NCBI GenBank assembly: GCA_037043455.1
Contig: JAWPHD010000240.1
Span: 124,001 to 188,000 of the forward strand
Length of the DNA stretch: 64,000 nucleotides
Direction: 5' to 3'
Origin: Cyrtodaria siliqua
Taxonomy: Eukaryota > Mollusca > Bivalvia > Adapedonta > Hiatellidae
Part shown: in pieces, positions 31,817-44,221 of the stretch
How the letters are laid out: each line of letters begins with the position of its first letter
Numbering within the stretch: position 1 is the stretch's first letter
Notes under the pieces: generated by a model
Databases searched by the model: none
What the model was told of the DNA's origin: nothing
What the model saw: only the letters and a program-made list of their open reading frames with translations
Translations under genes and position numbers: made by a program

Positions 31817-32173
31817 CTGTCCGCAATATGGGACAATAAATATTGGTTATATTGTAATGAACAGAAGTGGATTAATATATGGTTGGTAGAGTGTGTTTGT
31901 TTTTTTGTTTATTCTGAAAGCAAGCCTAGTTTACATTGGTGCAATGCATGTTACTAACCGAATTACTGACAGCCAGTATAATGTCATCACCCAGACAGTA
32001 TTGATAATTCGTATTAACCTTGTTTAATCTATGTGGCTGCTCAACTGTGTTAGGTTTATATTAAAGTACACATTCTTGCCAGCTAAAATTGCTAAAATTG
32101 GGTTAACAATTTCATATAGCTTAACCAACATAACTGTTGGACATGTATACCAATATAATCAATATAAAAAAAA
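31817..32173. other. Unassigned DNA
   Basis: AT-rich; nothing recognised. Confidence 0.45.
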
Positions 32174-32690
32174 TATCAGTCAGGGGCATAGCCAGATGAA
32201 TTGAATTGAATTGGATTTTATAGTCGCACCAACAGCTAAGGTCATATGGCGACTTTCCAGCTTCCACTGGTGGAGGAAGACCCCAGGTGCCCCTCCGGGC
32301 AATTTTCGTGCACGGGCGGGCACCTGGGTAGAACCACCGACGTTTCGCAAGCCAGCTGGATAGCTTCCTCACATAAAGATTCCTAGGCCCCTGAGGGATC
32401 GAACCTACAGCGGTGAGGGGCAAGTGATTGCAAGTCAGAGACTCTAACCACTCGGCCACGGACGCCCCCATAGATGAATATTTGAACTAATGTTATCAGT
32501 CAGGGGCGTAGCCAGATGAATATTTGAACTATGTTATTAGTCAGGGGCGTAGCCAGATGAATATTTGAACTATGTTATCAGTCAGGGGCGTAGCCAGATG
32601 AATATTTAAACTATGTTACCAGTCAGGGGCGAAGCTAGATGATTATTTGAACTATATTATCAGTCAGGGTCATAGCCTGATGAACTATAA
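32174..32690. repeat. ~40-bp minisatellite built on a hAT-like terminus, split by a SINE
   Basis: Units read ATCAGTCAGGGGCGTAGCCA then GATGAATATTTGAACTATGTT, one left of the SINE and about five right. CAGGGGCGTAG(C) is the tip seen on hAT-like ends, such as that at 58700. Confidence 0.85.
32202..32471 (-). mobile_element. SINE family D, intact with target duplication
   Basis: On the minus strand: GGGGGCGTCCGTGGCCGAGT (tRNA-like A-box), GGTTCGATCC B-box, a body with CTATCCAGCTGG and GGGGTCTTCCTCCACCA, and the tail ATCCAATTCAATTCAATTCA. AGATGAAT flanks both sides (32194-32201 and 32472-32479). Confidence 0.88.
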
Positions 32691-32861
32691 AAAGTCTGTT
32701 GAGCCGCTAATTCTGTGAACATGCTAGGAGATGGAGGCATGCTCCCCTCCAGATTTTTTCAAAGTATAGATTGCAAATCCTGGTATTTTGTGCATTAATA
32801 AAATTATCATTTTTGTATTAAAGCAATCAGTCTGTTTTTCAATCATTTTTGCTAGATAAAA

Positions 32862-34245
32862 CGCGCAAAAACCTACACCGTCATCATCCTCACCCTACAC
32901 CGACATCATCCTTACCCTACACCGTCATCATCCTCACCCTACACCATCATCCTCCTCACCCTACACCGTCATCATCCTCACCCTACACCGTCATCACCCT
33001 CACCCTACACCGTCATCATCCTCACCCTACACCGTCATCACCCTCACCCTACACCGTCATCATCCTCACCCTACACCGTCAACATCCTCACCCTACACCG
33101 TCAACATCCTCACCCTACACCGTCATCGTCCTCACCCTACACCGTCATCATCATCACCCTACACCGTCATCACCCTCACCCTACACCGTCATCACCCTCA
33201 CCCTACACCGTCATCATCCTCACCCTACACCGTCATCATCCTCACCCTACACATCATCATCCTCACCCTACACCATCATCACACTCACCCTACACCATCA
33301 TCACCCTCAACCTACACCGTCATCGCCCTCAACCTACACCGTCATCGCCCTCACCCTAGACCGTCATCATCCTCACCCTACACCGTCATCATCCTCACCA
33401 TACACCGTCATCACCCTCACCCTACACCGTCATCATCCTCACCCTACACCGTCACCATCCTCACCCTACACCGTCATCATCCTCACCCTATACCGTCATC
33501 ACCCTCACCCTACACCGTCATCATCCTCACCCTACACGTCCCGTCATCACCCTCACCCTTCACAGTCATCACCATCACCGTCATCATCCTCACCCTGCAC
33601 CGTCATCATCCTCACCCTGCACCGTCATCATCCTCACCCTGCACCGTCATCACCCTCACCCTGCACCGTCATCATCCTCACCCTGCACTGTCATCACCCT
33701 CACCGTCATCATCCTCACCCTGCACCGTCATCATCCTCACCCTGCTCAGTCATCACCCTCACCCTACACCGTCATCACCCTCACCCTACACCATCATCAC
33801 CCTACACCGTCATCATCCTCACCCTACACCGTCATCATCCTCACCCTACACTGTCATCATTCTCACCCTACACCGTCATCATCCTCACCCTACACCGTCC
33901 TCACCCTACACCGTCATCACCCTCACCCTACACCGTCATCATCCTCACCCAACACCGTCATCATCCTCACCCTACACTGTCATCATCCTCACCCTACACC
34001 GTCATCATCCTCACCCTACACTGTCATCATCCTCACCCTACACCGTCATCATCCTCACCCTACACCGTCCTCACCCTACACCGTCATCACCCTCACCCTA
34101 CACCGTCATCATCCTCACCATACACCGTCATCATCCTCACCCTACACCGTCATTATCCTCACACTACACCATCATCACCCTCACCCTACACCATCATCAT
34201 CCTCACCTTACACCGTCATTATCCTCATCCCCGTCACACTGTAGG
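32862..34245. repeat. 22-bp C-rich satellite, about 62 units
   Basis: Unit: ACCGTCATCATCCTCACCCT plus AC, with ATCACC and GTCC variants. Because 22 is not a multiple of 3, three units give a 22-residue period (HRHHPHPTPSS...). A plus frame of 481 codons is open from 32849 to 34294. There are no splice or start signals or non-repeat domains, so I treat it as non-coding. Confidence 0.93.
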
Positions 34246-34418
34246 TTTGAATGCATTTTTTTTGCTCTTTATTTTTGTCATATTTTCTCCATGATAACCA
34301 CATACATGCACACGTGCTTACCGCTGTTTGTTGCTAAGAAAGTAATGGACTAAATAAACAAATTATCACGGAAAGCGAAAATCATTCACAATAACCTGCA
34401 TGTTGCTGTTACTTAAAT
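34246..34418. other. Unassigned DNA
   Basis: AT-rich spacer; nothing recognised. Confidence 0.4.
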
Positions 34419-34626
34419 GTTGTTTAAAGGCTCATCAACACATTTATTTCGAGCCACCCCAGAGAGATGGGAAGAATACATAGAAATCCAGGAACCAGCC
34501 AACTTAGAGAGAAGAAATCCAGGAACCAGCACCCCAGAAAGAAGGGAAGGATAGAAATCCAGGAACCAGCCAACTCAGAGAGAAGGGAAGGATACATAGA
34601 AATCCAGGAACCAGCCAACTCAGAGA
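34419..34626 (-). mobile_element. SINE family B 3' fragment with internal expansion
   Basis: TTGTTTAAAGGCTCATCAAC and GAGCCACCCCAGAGAGA match the tail of 36749. The phrase AGAAATCCAGGAACCAGCCA is tandemly repeated about four times. Confidence 0.7.
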
Positions 34627-34835
34627 GTTGAATTGAATTGAATTGGGGTTTTAAGGCGCACCAACACATTACAGGTTATATGGCGCCTAACAGGCATGAA
34701 CATGCCAGGCTCATCTTCCATGTACATCGAGATAAAATATGGAAAATGGGCCTGGAGCCTTCTCACCCTGGAGCCTTCTCACCCTGAACTGCAGAGTTGC
34801 TGCAAATTCTATCTAAAAACTCCATTTAAGCTGGA
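34627..34835 (-). mobile_element. SINE family C
   Basis: TTGAATTGAATTGGGGTTTT (tail in reverse), AAGGCGCACCAACACATTAC, GGCGCCTAACAGGCATGAAC, CCAGGCTCATCTTCCATGTA. It shares the (ATTCA)n tail with families B and D. CCTTCTCACCCTGGAG is locally duplicated. Other copies: 48942, 53556. Confidence 0.75.
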
Positions 34836-34962
34836 GCCTTGTTTATTGTTTTTCTGCCACTGCTCTTAGTGATGTGAGCGAGATGGCACCTGAAACAATG
34901 CAGGGATCATGATGAAGACCTTTAATGAGCATGAACAAAAAATGACAAAATGAATATGAATT

Positions 34963-34983
34963 GGGGGGGGGGGGGGGGGGGGG
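34963..34983. repeat. 21-base G homopolymer
   Basis: Uninterrupted G from 34963 to 34983, followed by TCC. The true length may differ because such runs sequence poorly. Confidence 0.85.
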
Positions 34984-35047
34984 TCCTACCCCTCTGCATG
35001 TGACGGTGTGTTTGCAGTGGTTGTATTCTACCCCGGCAACCACACGG

Positions 35048-35226
35048 GGGCAACTCAGAGAGAAGGGAAGGATAGAAATCCAGGAACAGTGCCCTACATG
35101 TACTATCAAACAGATTCCTATGTTTCTTTAACATGCTCAGAGGATCAGAGGATAGAATCCAATATACTGGACCCCCTGGTGTACGCTTGCATCCAACGGA
35201 CATGAGGCTAAGCTGGGAAAGTGTAA
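35048..35226 (-). mobile_element. SINE family B fragment, diverged
   Basis: GAGAGAAGGGAAGGATAGAA, CAGATTCCTATGTTTCTTTA, GGACCCCCTGGTGTACG and GAGGCTAAG correspond in order to 36749-37068. The head is missing. Confidence 0.65.
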
Positions 35227-35274
35227 CCCAGCAGCAGGTCTGGAGTTTTTAAATAATCATGTTTCTCAGTGAGG

Positions 35275-35580
35275 GCCTCAGGAAAGAATACTTGCTAAAT
35301 AACTGAAGAGGGCCTCAAGGAATATTAATTGCTAAACAATTGAAGATGGCCTCAATGAAGATTGAAGAGGGCCTTTGGAATTACTTGCTAAATAATTGAA
35401 AAGGGCCTCAGGAAAGAATAATAGCTAAATAACTGAAGTGGGCCTCAGGGAAGAATTAAATAACTGAAGAGGGTCTCAGGGAAGATTAGTTGCTAAAAAA
35501 CTGAAGAGGGCCTCAGGGAAGATTAACTGCTCAATATAACTGAAGAGGGCCTCAGGGAAGATTAATTGCTGAACAACTGT
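35275..35580. repeat. ~37-bp minisatellite
   Basis: Units of CTGAAGAGGGCCTCAGGGAA then GATTAATTGCTAAATAA, about eight, degraded on the left. Confidence 0.88.
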
Positions 35581-36094
35581 GAATTTCTCAAATATGTTTA
35601 TGTAAGGTACATTCAAACACATGAAGGTCACACAACAGCTCATTCCTTTCTTTACGTCTCACACCACAATTAATTTTCCATAGGGTCCCATTGTAATGTT
35701 TTTGTTCGTGGCATAGAGATAAACAAAATTTACAGCATGTATTTATGCTTAAATTCTTCATTGTTCCAATATCTGCAATTTAAAACACAATTAACAAATA
35801 TTTACCAGATTGAACTTTTTTTAATTTCATGTTTGCGTGACACCTACCAAAATTTAGAAAAAAGTACAACCCTGTGGTGATTAGACCCATGATGTGTAAA
35901 ATGAGGCAGAATTAGCTAGAAATCTTATATCAACATGCATTTTTCTGTCATCTCTTCCTAAAATGCTGTAGATTTAGAACCTGGTAAAGATAAATCAATG
36001 TATCCTGTAAAATGTAGAAAAGCGGACTCGTTTTTTAAATCTACCTCCTTCACGAGTATTCAAGGGAGATAATAGTGGTGTGAGTCCTTTAATA
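35581..36094. other. Unassigned DNA
   Basis: AT-rich; nothing recognised. Confidence 0.45.
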
Positions 36095-36325
36095 AGTTAT
36101 TGAAGCAGAAACCGTTTTTCTGATCTTGACCTTGTCCCAGTGACCCCAAATTCAATCCCAAGCTTCTTTTCCATATAAGCTACCTACTCTGCAAGTTTCA
36201 TCGCAATACCTCATTCCTAACAAAGTTATTGAGTGGAAACTAAGAGTTTGACGCTGCCCGCCCGCCCACCAAATGACATAGGACATGAATGCCCTCACTT
36301 AGGTCACTATGCCATAGCATTTTGA
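36095..36325. repeat. Repeat of the CAAGTTTCATCGCAATACC family
   Basis: TTATTGA.GC.GAAAC, TCTTGACCTTG.CCCAGTGACC, CATATAAGCTACCTAC, GCAAGTTTCATCGCAATACC, ending GCCCGCCCACCAAATGACAT. Related copies lie at 57865 and 62130. Confidence 0.65.
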
Positions 36326-36515
36326 TAATAAACATAAACACTGATAAACACGTTTAACTCAGGTGCGCATCTTCACTTGCTGATCAACGTTCCTGTGAAG
36401 TTTGGCGACCGTGGGTTAAATAGTAATGGAGAAAGGCGCGACACAAATTTTTCAGCCCCTATTTTGACTATGTCAAGGGCCATAAATCTGTAGTTCTTGG
36501 TCCAAAATAAAAAAT

Positions 36516-39500
36516 AACAAGAGGTCAATGACCTTGAAGCTCTAATGATAGATTTTTGATAGCTAGGTCAACATTCCTGTGAAGTTTCATGAAAATCCAT
36601 CAAGTAGTTTCATAGGAGTAGTCACTATAAGTTTTCATTATATAACTCTATGTAAACAAAGATGGCCGCTGGCGGCCATGTTTAATGTCAAATCAAAATA
36701 ATTTTTGACCAGGATCAACATCATGTCATACTGATCATTTTAGAAAAATTGAATTGAATGTTGTTTAACGGCTCATCAACACAGTACAGGTTATTTAGAG
36801 CCGCCCCAGAGAGAGGGGAAGGATACATAGGAATCCGGGAACCTGCCCTACTCTTATTATCGAATAGATTCCTATGGTTCTTTAACGTGCTCGGTTGATA
36901 GACCGATACACGGGACCGCCCGGTTTACGTCCCCATCCGACAGACGAGGCTAAGGAAAAGTGTCTTGCCCAAGAACACACCGACGGAACTCAGTGGCACC
37001 ACGGAGGATTGAACCCGGGGCCTCCGGTTACAAATCCGCCGCGCTACCGACTGCGCCACGCCAGCCCTCATTTTAGAAAAAGTCCCATATCAATATCTCT
37101 TATAGTTTTCAAGAAGTAGTCCCTACAAACTTGTATTTTGAAAATCTATTTTTAGCCATGGCGGCCATCTTGAATTTCCGGCCAACCTAAAATTTTGCTA
37201 GGATCAATTAGACATCAAGAGCAACATTCTGTAAAGTTTCATGAAAATCCTGTCAAGTAGTTACAGAGGAGTAGTCGTTACAAGTTTTTACTATATAACA
37301 CTATGTGAACAAAGATGGCCGCTGACAGCCATGTTTAACATCGAATCAAAACGATTTTCGACAAGGACCAACATCATGACATGCTGACCATTTAAGAAAA
37401 AGTCCCATATCAATATCACTTATAGTTTTCAAAAAGTAGTCGCTACAAACTTGTTTTTTGAAAATCTACTTTTAGCCGTGGCGGCCATCTTGAATTTCCG
37501 GCCGACCTGAAGTTTTGTTAGGATCAATAAGACATCAAGAGCAACATTCGTATGAAGTTTCATGAAAATCCATCAAGTAGTTTCAGAGAAGTCGCTACAA
37601 GTTTTCATTATATAACTCTATGTAAACAAAGATGGCCACTGGCGCCCATGTTTAACATCGAATCAAAACGATTTTTGACAAGGACCAACATCATGTCATG
37701 CTGATCATATTAGAAAAAGTCCCATATCAATATCACTTATAGTTTTCAAGAAGTAGGTGCTACAAAATTATTTATTTTAAATCTATTTTTAGCCGTGGCG
37801 GCCATCTTGAATTTCCGGCCAGCCTGAAATTTTTCTAGGATCAACTAGACATCAAGTGCAACATTACTGTGAAGTTTCATGAACATCTGTCTAGTAGTTT
37901 CAGAGGAGTAGTCGCTACAAGTTTTTACTATATAACTCTATGTAAACAAAGATGGCCACTGGCGCCCATGTTTAATGTCGAATCAAAATATTTTTCGACA
38001 AGGATTAACATCATGTCATGCTGATCATTTTAGAAAAAGTCCCATATCAATATCACTTACAGTTTTCAAGAAGTAGTCACTACAAATTTATTTATTTTAA
38101 ATCTATTTTTAGCCGTGGCGGCCATCTTGAATTTCCGTACAGCCTGAAATTTTTCTAGGATCAACTAGACATCAAGTGCAACATTACTGTGAAGTTTCAT
38201 GAAAATCCGTCTAGTTGTTTCAGAGTAGTCGCTACAAGTTTTCATTATATAACTCTAAGTAAACAAAGATGGCCGCTGACAGCCATGTTTAACATCGAAT
38301 CATGACGATTTTTGACAAGGACCAACATCATGTCATGCTGATCATTTTAGAAAAAGTCCCATATCAATATCACTTATAGTTTTCAAGAAGTAGTCGCTAC
38401 AAACATATTTTTTTAAAATCTATTTTCAGCTGTGGTGGCCATCTTGAATTTCTGGCCGATCTGAAATTTTGCTAGGATCAATAAGACATTAAGAGCAACA
38501 TTCCTGTGACGATTCATGAAAATCCGCCAAGTAGTTTCAGAGGAGTAGTCGCTACAAGTTTTTACTATATAACTCTATGTAAACAAAGATGGCCGCTGGC
38601 AGCCATGTTTAACGTCGAATCAAACCGATTTTCGACAAGGACCAACATCATGTCATGCTGATCATTTTAGAAAAAGTCCCATATCAATATCTCTTATAGT
38701 TTTCAAGAAGTAGTCGCTACAAACTTATTTATTTTAAATCTATTTTTAGCTGTGGCGGCCATCTTGAATTTCCGGCTAGCCTGAAATTTTTCTAGGATCA
38801 ACTAGACATCAAGAGCAACATTACTGCGAAGTTTCATGAACATCCGTCAAGTAGTTTCAGAGAAGTAGTCAATACAAGTTTTTACTATATAACTCTATGT
38901 AACCAAAGATGGCCGCTAGCAGCCATGTTTAACGTTGAATCAAAACAATTTTTGACAAGGACCAACATCATGTCATTCTGATCATTTTAGAAAAAGTCCT
39001 ATATCAATATCACTTATAGTTTTCAAGAAGTAGTCGCTACAAACTTATTTATTTTAAATCTATTTTTAGCTGTGACGGCCATCTTGAATTTCCGGTGAGC
39101 CTGAAATTTTTCTAGGATCAACTAGACTTCAAGAGCAACATTACTGCGAAGTTTCATGAACATCCGTCAAGTAGTTTTAGAGGAGTAGTCGCTACAAGTT
39201 TTTACTATATAACTCTATGTAACCAAAGATGGCCGCTAGCAGCCATGTTTAACGTCGAATCAAAACGATTTTTGACAAGGACCAACATCATGTCATTCTG
39301 ATCATTTTAGAAAAAGTCCTATATCAATGTCACTTATAGTTTTCAAGAAGTAGTCGCAACAAACTTGTATTTTGAAAATTTATTTTTAGCCAGGGCGGCC
39401 ATCTTCAATTTCCGGCCGACCTGAAATTTTGCTAGGATCAATAAGACATCAAGAGCAACATTCCTGTGAAGTTTCATAAAAATCCGTCAAGCAGTTTCAG

Positions 39501-41815
39501 ATGAGTAGTCGCTACAAGTTTTCATTATATAACTCTATGTAAACAAAGATGGCCGCTGGCAGCCATGTTTAACGTCGAATCAAAATGATTTTCGACAAGG
39601 ACCAACATCATGTCATGCTGATCATTTAAGAAAAATTCCCATATCAATATCACTTAAGAGTTTTCAAGAAGTAGTTGCTACAAACTTGTTTTTTAAAAAC
39701 CTATTTTTAGATTTGGCAGCCATCTTGGATTTCACATCAACATGAATTTTTGCTAGGATCAACTAGACTTCATGGGCAACATTTCTGTAAAGTTTCATGA
39801 AAATCCATTCAATAGTTTCAGAGGAGTAGTCGCTACAAAAAAAAGTTAAGGACAGACAGACGGACGGACGGACGGACGGACAGACGGACGCCGCACCATG
39901 GCATAAGCTCTGCTGATCTCTGATCAGTCGAGCTAAAAATGGCCACTGGCAGCCATGTTTAACGTCGAATCAAAATAATGTTCGACTAGGATCAACATCA
40001 TGTCATGCTGATCATTTTAGAAAAAGTCCCATATGAATATCACTTATAGTTTTCAAGAAGTAGGCGCTACAAACTTATCTTTCAACAAGAGGTCAATGAC
40101 CTTGAAGCTCTACTGATTGATTTTGATTTCAGGAAGTAGTCGCTACAAACTTGTTTTTTGAAAAATTATTTTTAGCCATGGCGGCCATCTTGAATTTTCG
40201 GTCGACCTGAAATTTTGCTAGGATCAATTAGACATCAAGAGCAACATTCCTGTAAAGTTTCATGAAAATCCGTTACGTAGTTTCAGAGAAGTAGTCGCTA
40301 CAAGTTTTTACTATATAACTCTATGTAAACAAAGATGGCCGCTTGCAGCCATGTTTAATGTCGAATCAAACTGATTTTCGACAAGGACCAACATCATGTC
40401 ATGCTGATCATTTTAGAAAAAGTCCCATATCAATATCTCTTATAGTTTTCAAGAAGTAGTCGCTACAAACTTATTTATTTTAAATCTATTTTTAGCTGTG
40501 ACGGCCATCTTGAATTTCCGGCAAGCCTGAAATTTTTCTAGGATCAACTAGACATCAAGAGCAACATTACTGCGAAGTTTCATGAACATCCGTCAAGTAG
40601 TTTCAGAGGAGTAGTCGCTACAAGTTTTTACTATATAACTCTATGTTACCAAAGATGGCCACTGGCAGCCATGTTTAACGTCGAAACAAAATAATGTTCA
40701 ATTTGGATCAACATCATGTCATGCTGATCATTTTAGAAAAAGTCCCATATCAATATCACTTATAGTTTTCAAGAAGTAGTCGCTACAAACTTATTTTTTT
40801 AAAAATCTATTTTTAGCTGTGGTGGCCATCTTGAATTTCTGGCCGACCTGAATTTTGCTAGGATCAATTAGACATCAAGAGCAACATTCCTGTGAAGTTT
40901 CATGAAAATCCGCCAAGTAGTTTCAGAGAAGTAGTCGCTACAAGTTTTTACTATATAACTCAATGTAAACAAAGATGGCAGCCATGTTTAACGTCTAATC
41001 AAAACGATTTTTGACAAGGACCAACATCATGTCATACTGATCATTTTAGAAAAAGTCCCATATCAATATCACTTATAGTTTGCAAGAAGTAGTCGCTACA
41101 AACTTGTATTTTAAAAATCTATTTTTAGCTTTGGCGGCCATCTTGGATTTCACATCAACATGAATTTTTGCTAGGATCAACTAGATTTCATGGGCAACAT
41201 TTCTGTAAAGTTTCATGAATATCCAGCCATTAGTTTCAGAGGAGTAGTCGCTACAAATAAAAGTTTACGGATGGACAGACGGACGGACGGACAGACGGAC
41301 GACGCACCACAGCATAAGCTCTGCTGATCTCTGATCAGAAGAGCTAAAAATCTATTTTTAACTGTGGCGGCCATCTTGAATTTTGGGCCGACCTGAAATT
41401 TTGCTAGGATCAATTAGACATGAAGAGCAACATTCCTGTAAAGTTTCATGAAAATCCGTCGAGTAGTTTCAGAGGAGTAGTCGCTACAAGTTTTTACTAT
41501 ATAACTCTATGTAAACAAAGATGGCCACTGGCAGCCATGTTTAACGTCGAATCAAAACGATTTTTGACAAGGACCAACATCATGTCATGCTGATCATTTT
41601 AGAAAAAGTCCCATATCAATATCACTAATAGTTTTCAAGAAGTAGTCGCTACAAACTTGTATTTTAAAACTCTATTTTTAGCTTTGGCGGCCATCTTGGA
41701 TTTCACATCAACATGAAGTTTCAGAGGAGTAGTCGCTACAAATAAAAGTTTACGGACAGACGGACGTCGCACCACGGCATAAGCTCTGCTGATCTCTGAT
41801 CAGTCGAGCTAAAAA
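36516..41815. repeat. Long ~320-bp-monomer array of the AACAAGAGGTCAATGACC family
   Basis: It has the same monomers as 28967-30158, about 16 copies. 5' starts (AACAAGAGGTCAATGACCTT) are at 36516 and 40084. 3' ends (GATCTCTGATCAG...AGCTAAAAA) are at about 39937, 41347 and 41815, each preceded by a GACGG tract. It therefore looks like at least two element copies fused, with extra ends. AGGTGCGCATCTTCACTTGC lies outside both edges (36362, 41819), so the whole array may sit inside an older repeat. A SINE (36749-37068) interrupts it. Confidence 0.88.
36749..37068 (-). mobile_element. SINE family B, full length with 13-bp target duplication
   Basis: On the minus strand: AGGGCTGGCGTGGCGCAGTC (A-box), a TGT anticodon-like triplet in GATTTGTAACC, B-box GGTTCAATCC, body, and tail ACAACATTCAATTCAATT. 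CATTTTAGAAAAA flanks both sides (36736-36748, 37069-37081). It differs from 60143-60457 at only a base or two by eye, so the family moved recently. Confidence 0.93.
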
Positions 41816-42561
41816 CCAAGGTGCGCATCTTCACTTGCTGATCAACTTTGACTGCAGTGGATTAAATAGTTATGGAGGATCGAGCGACACAAGTTTTTAG
41901 TTATATAGTAAAAAAAAATTAGGTTCTTATTACAACAGGTAAACCGGTTCCGATTAACATTTAGTTTTAAATAGCCTGGTGCTTATTGGGACCAATGAAA
42001 CAGGGCAGAATACATACTATTTAGAATTATTTTTTTAGACTAGTGTACTAGTTAATATGCTCTACATGTACAAGCCTCCACATGTACAAGCCCACTCAAA
42101 AGGAGGTTTTCAGTGCTCTACTTTTATACCTGTCCCACATTCAATTACCACAGATCACCTGGTAAAGTGTGACCAATAAACCCCATTAATTCAACAAGAA
42201 AGTATGATGAAATATAACAGGCACATCAGTTAAAATCGGTCATATTTTTCTGACATAAATAAATCTGGGGCACACATACACCAACAGCAATAAACTAGTG
42301 GAGACCTTTCCCTATATGGAATAAATAGTGCATCATGCCATCAAGTTCAACTGTAGGTTATATGAATAAAAGCATAATTCAGTATATAAATTCATCACTA
42401 CATATTGAACTGGTATAATGGACTGGTCTGGGGTTACTATCTGGAGTGAACATACTGAACAATGGACTGGTCTGGGGTTACTATCTGTGGCTATATCAGT
42501 GAACTTAGGCAAGCCTAAAATAGCTGAATAGCATTATACCTGGGTAGGAACTGGGAACAAA
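41816..42561. other. Unassigned DNA
   Basis: GACTGGTCTGGGGTTACTAT occurs twice (about 42421 and 42465). No gene recognised. Confidence 0.45.
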
Positions 42562-43078
42562 GTTTAACACAATAACAGATCAAGTCACAAGTGTTAAAAG
42601 AATAGTAAATAAGTAAATAAAAAAAAATGTTGTCACGAACATGCCACGACCGTTTTTTTCTTATCATACACTTTCTTCCCAGTTTTACCATCAGTTCTTC
42701 CTACCAAAGATTTTGAATCAAGGTGGACGACCTCGCTTCCTTCTGGTCAAATCCTTTGACATGCGTTAAATATTGATTACATATTCACCTTTGTAATTAA
42801 TTTAAATAATATTTTATTCAAGTAATGAGGGACTGGACAACAGGCAATGCACCTTTCTAGCACGACATGCTAGAATTACTCATCATCAGCAGAGAAATAC
42901 AATTGTTCACATGTAAGGGATGGATGTGTGTGCGATAGCTTGTGCATCACAACACAAATAAACGGTTCACTGCTACCATGTGTAATTATAAGATTGCGTT
43001 ATCGTGCGAAAAACTCAAAGAAACTGTTCATTGCTACCTTAACTTGAGCAATTATGAAAACCATATATAAGAGTTCCG
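42562..43078. repeat. Paralogue of 15685-17065 lacking the pearl-like element
   Basis: ATCAAGTCACAAGTGTTAAA (42580) matches the flank left of 15729. AAAAAAAAATGTTGTCACG and later phrases match 16684-17065. The 955-bp element is absent between them, with only about 17 bases (AATAGTAAATAAGTAAA) in its place. Confidence 0.7.
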
Positions 43079-43100
43079 GCAGTGAATAATATTCACTTAA

Positions 43101-44217
43101 AGGGATACATGGCAAATCTTGATATTTTAAAATCTCGCGGCGTCCCGTTTTTCTACATAAATTGAGTTTGTTCAATCATTACTACGCCTTGCACAACAGG
43201 TTAGAGAAACTGCACTTTGCGGCGAATAAAAATTTCGTCTGTGTTGTACTGTCTTGAGCTTTCTTGCCCCGCCGAAAATGACAAGCGTTTACCTGGCAAT
43301 GATCAATTTAAAGCCCATCAAGACCCTGATCAAACGCGGCCTTTTGAGAGCCTGCATGATCAGTTCCGATTGGCCAGAGATTGTAACTGTTGGCCAATGA
43401 AAACTGAAAGTCACCAGACTGATCTGTCAACTTCATTTCGTGTCGCGTAGTAAAATGAAACATCGACTTTTTCGAAATAATTGGGTAGCGAGGAAAACAT
43501 TGACATTAAATTGGGTTGGAGCGTCGTGCCTCGACAGATTTTGAATACCAATGGGATATGACGTATTTTTGTCAGTGAAAAAATATCGCAATTGTCACGA
43601 TTTTCTGTAATAAGCTTAATTTCTGGATGATGAAAATGCACATATTTAGATCTCAGGAACTATGAGCTTTTGCAACATTAATTTAGGCAGGCACTGTAGG
43701 TAGACGTGTAATATAAACGGGTCTTGATTAAAGTACCCCGGGCAAATGTACCACCACTTTCGGTCACGTGTTTTATTAACCCGAGCCTTCGCTGACCTTA
43801 CCAGCCCTTTTTACGATTTTGGTTCATCTGGCTGTGTACATAAAAAGCCACAAAAGCTACACAAATAATGGCGATGTTATGATGTACACAAACAATACTA
43901 GTAAGTCGAGTCCTATGTACATTTCATTCCACGCATTTTTCCCCAGCCGTGTCAAAATTGATTGACAGCAGAACCGTCGATCTATCGAGGTCGGTGTGTG
44001 CGGAAATGCTTGTGATGTCGTTACCGACTTCGCTTGTCACAAAATGGGGAAACTCTAACCTGTTGAGCAAGGCGTAGTAATATTAATTATAAGAAAATAG
44101 TAAGGCCAATTGTTAACTTTTGATTACATTTCACCAATAATATATTCAAACCTACGGTAGAATAATGAAGGAAAGTCAAACTGATTGTAATGCTTGATGA
44201 AGACTTCATGTTTCACT
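43101..44217. mobile_element. TTAA MITE family 1, interrupted and truncated
   Basis: TTAA at 43097-43100 then AGGGATACATGGCAAATCTT. The body is interrupted after TTGTTCAATCAT-TA by 43182-44077 and resumes TAATATTAATTATAAG, ACGGTAGAATAATG. It stops at the border of the next MITE (44222). Confidence 0.75.
43182..44077. mobile_element. 896-bp TIR element with TA target duplication, nested
   Basis: The ends CTACGCCTTGCACAACAGGT and, on the other strand, CTACGCCTTGCTCAACAGGT, continue into TAGAG. It is flanked by TA (43180-43181, 44078-44079). Comparison with 13788-13800 (CAATCATTAATATTAATTA) shows the empty site exactly. A 77-codon frame at 43217 shows no transposase motif. Superfamily unknown. 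Confidence 0.85.
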
Positions 44218-44221
44218 TTAA

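Noticed and set aside
32849..34294. 481-codon open frame rich in H, P, S and T
   Set aside because: It is the translation of a 22-bp tandem repeat; no non-repeat domain, splice or start context supports a gene.
36895..37119. 74-codon frame repeated at 60059-60316
   Set aside because: It is the translated body of SINE family B.
43217..43450. 77-codon frame in the 896-bp TIR element as a transposase
   Set aside because: No catalytic or DNA-binding motif and too short.
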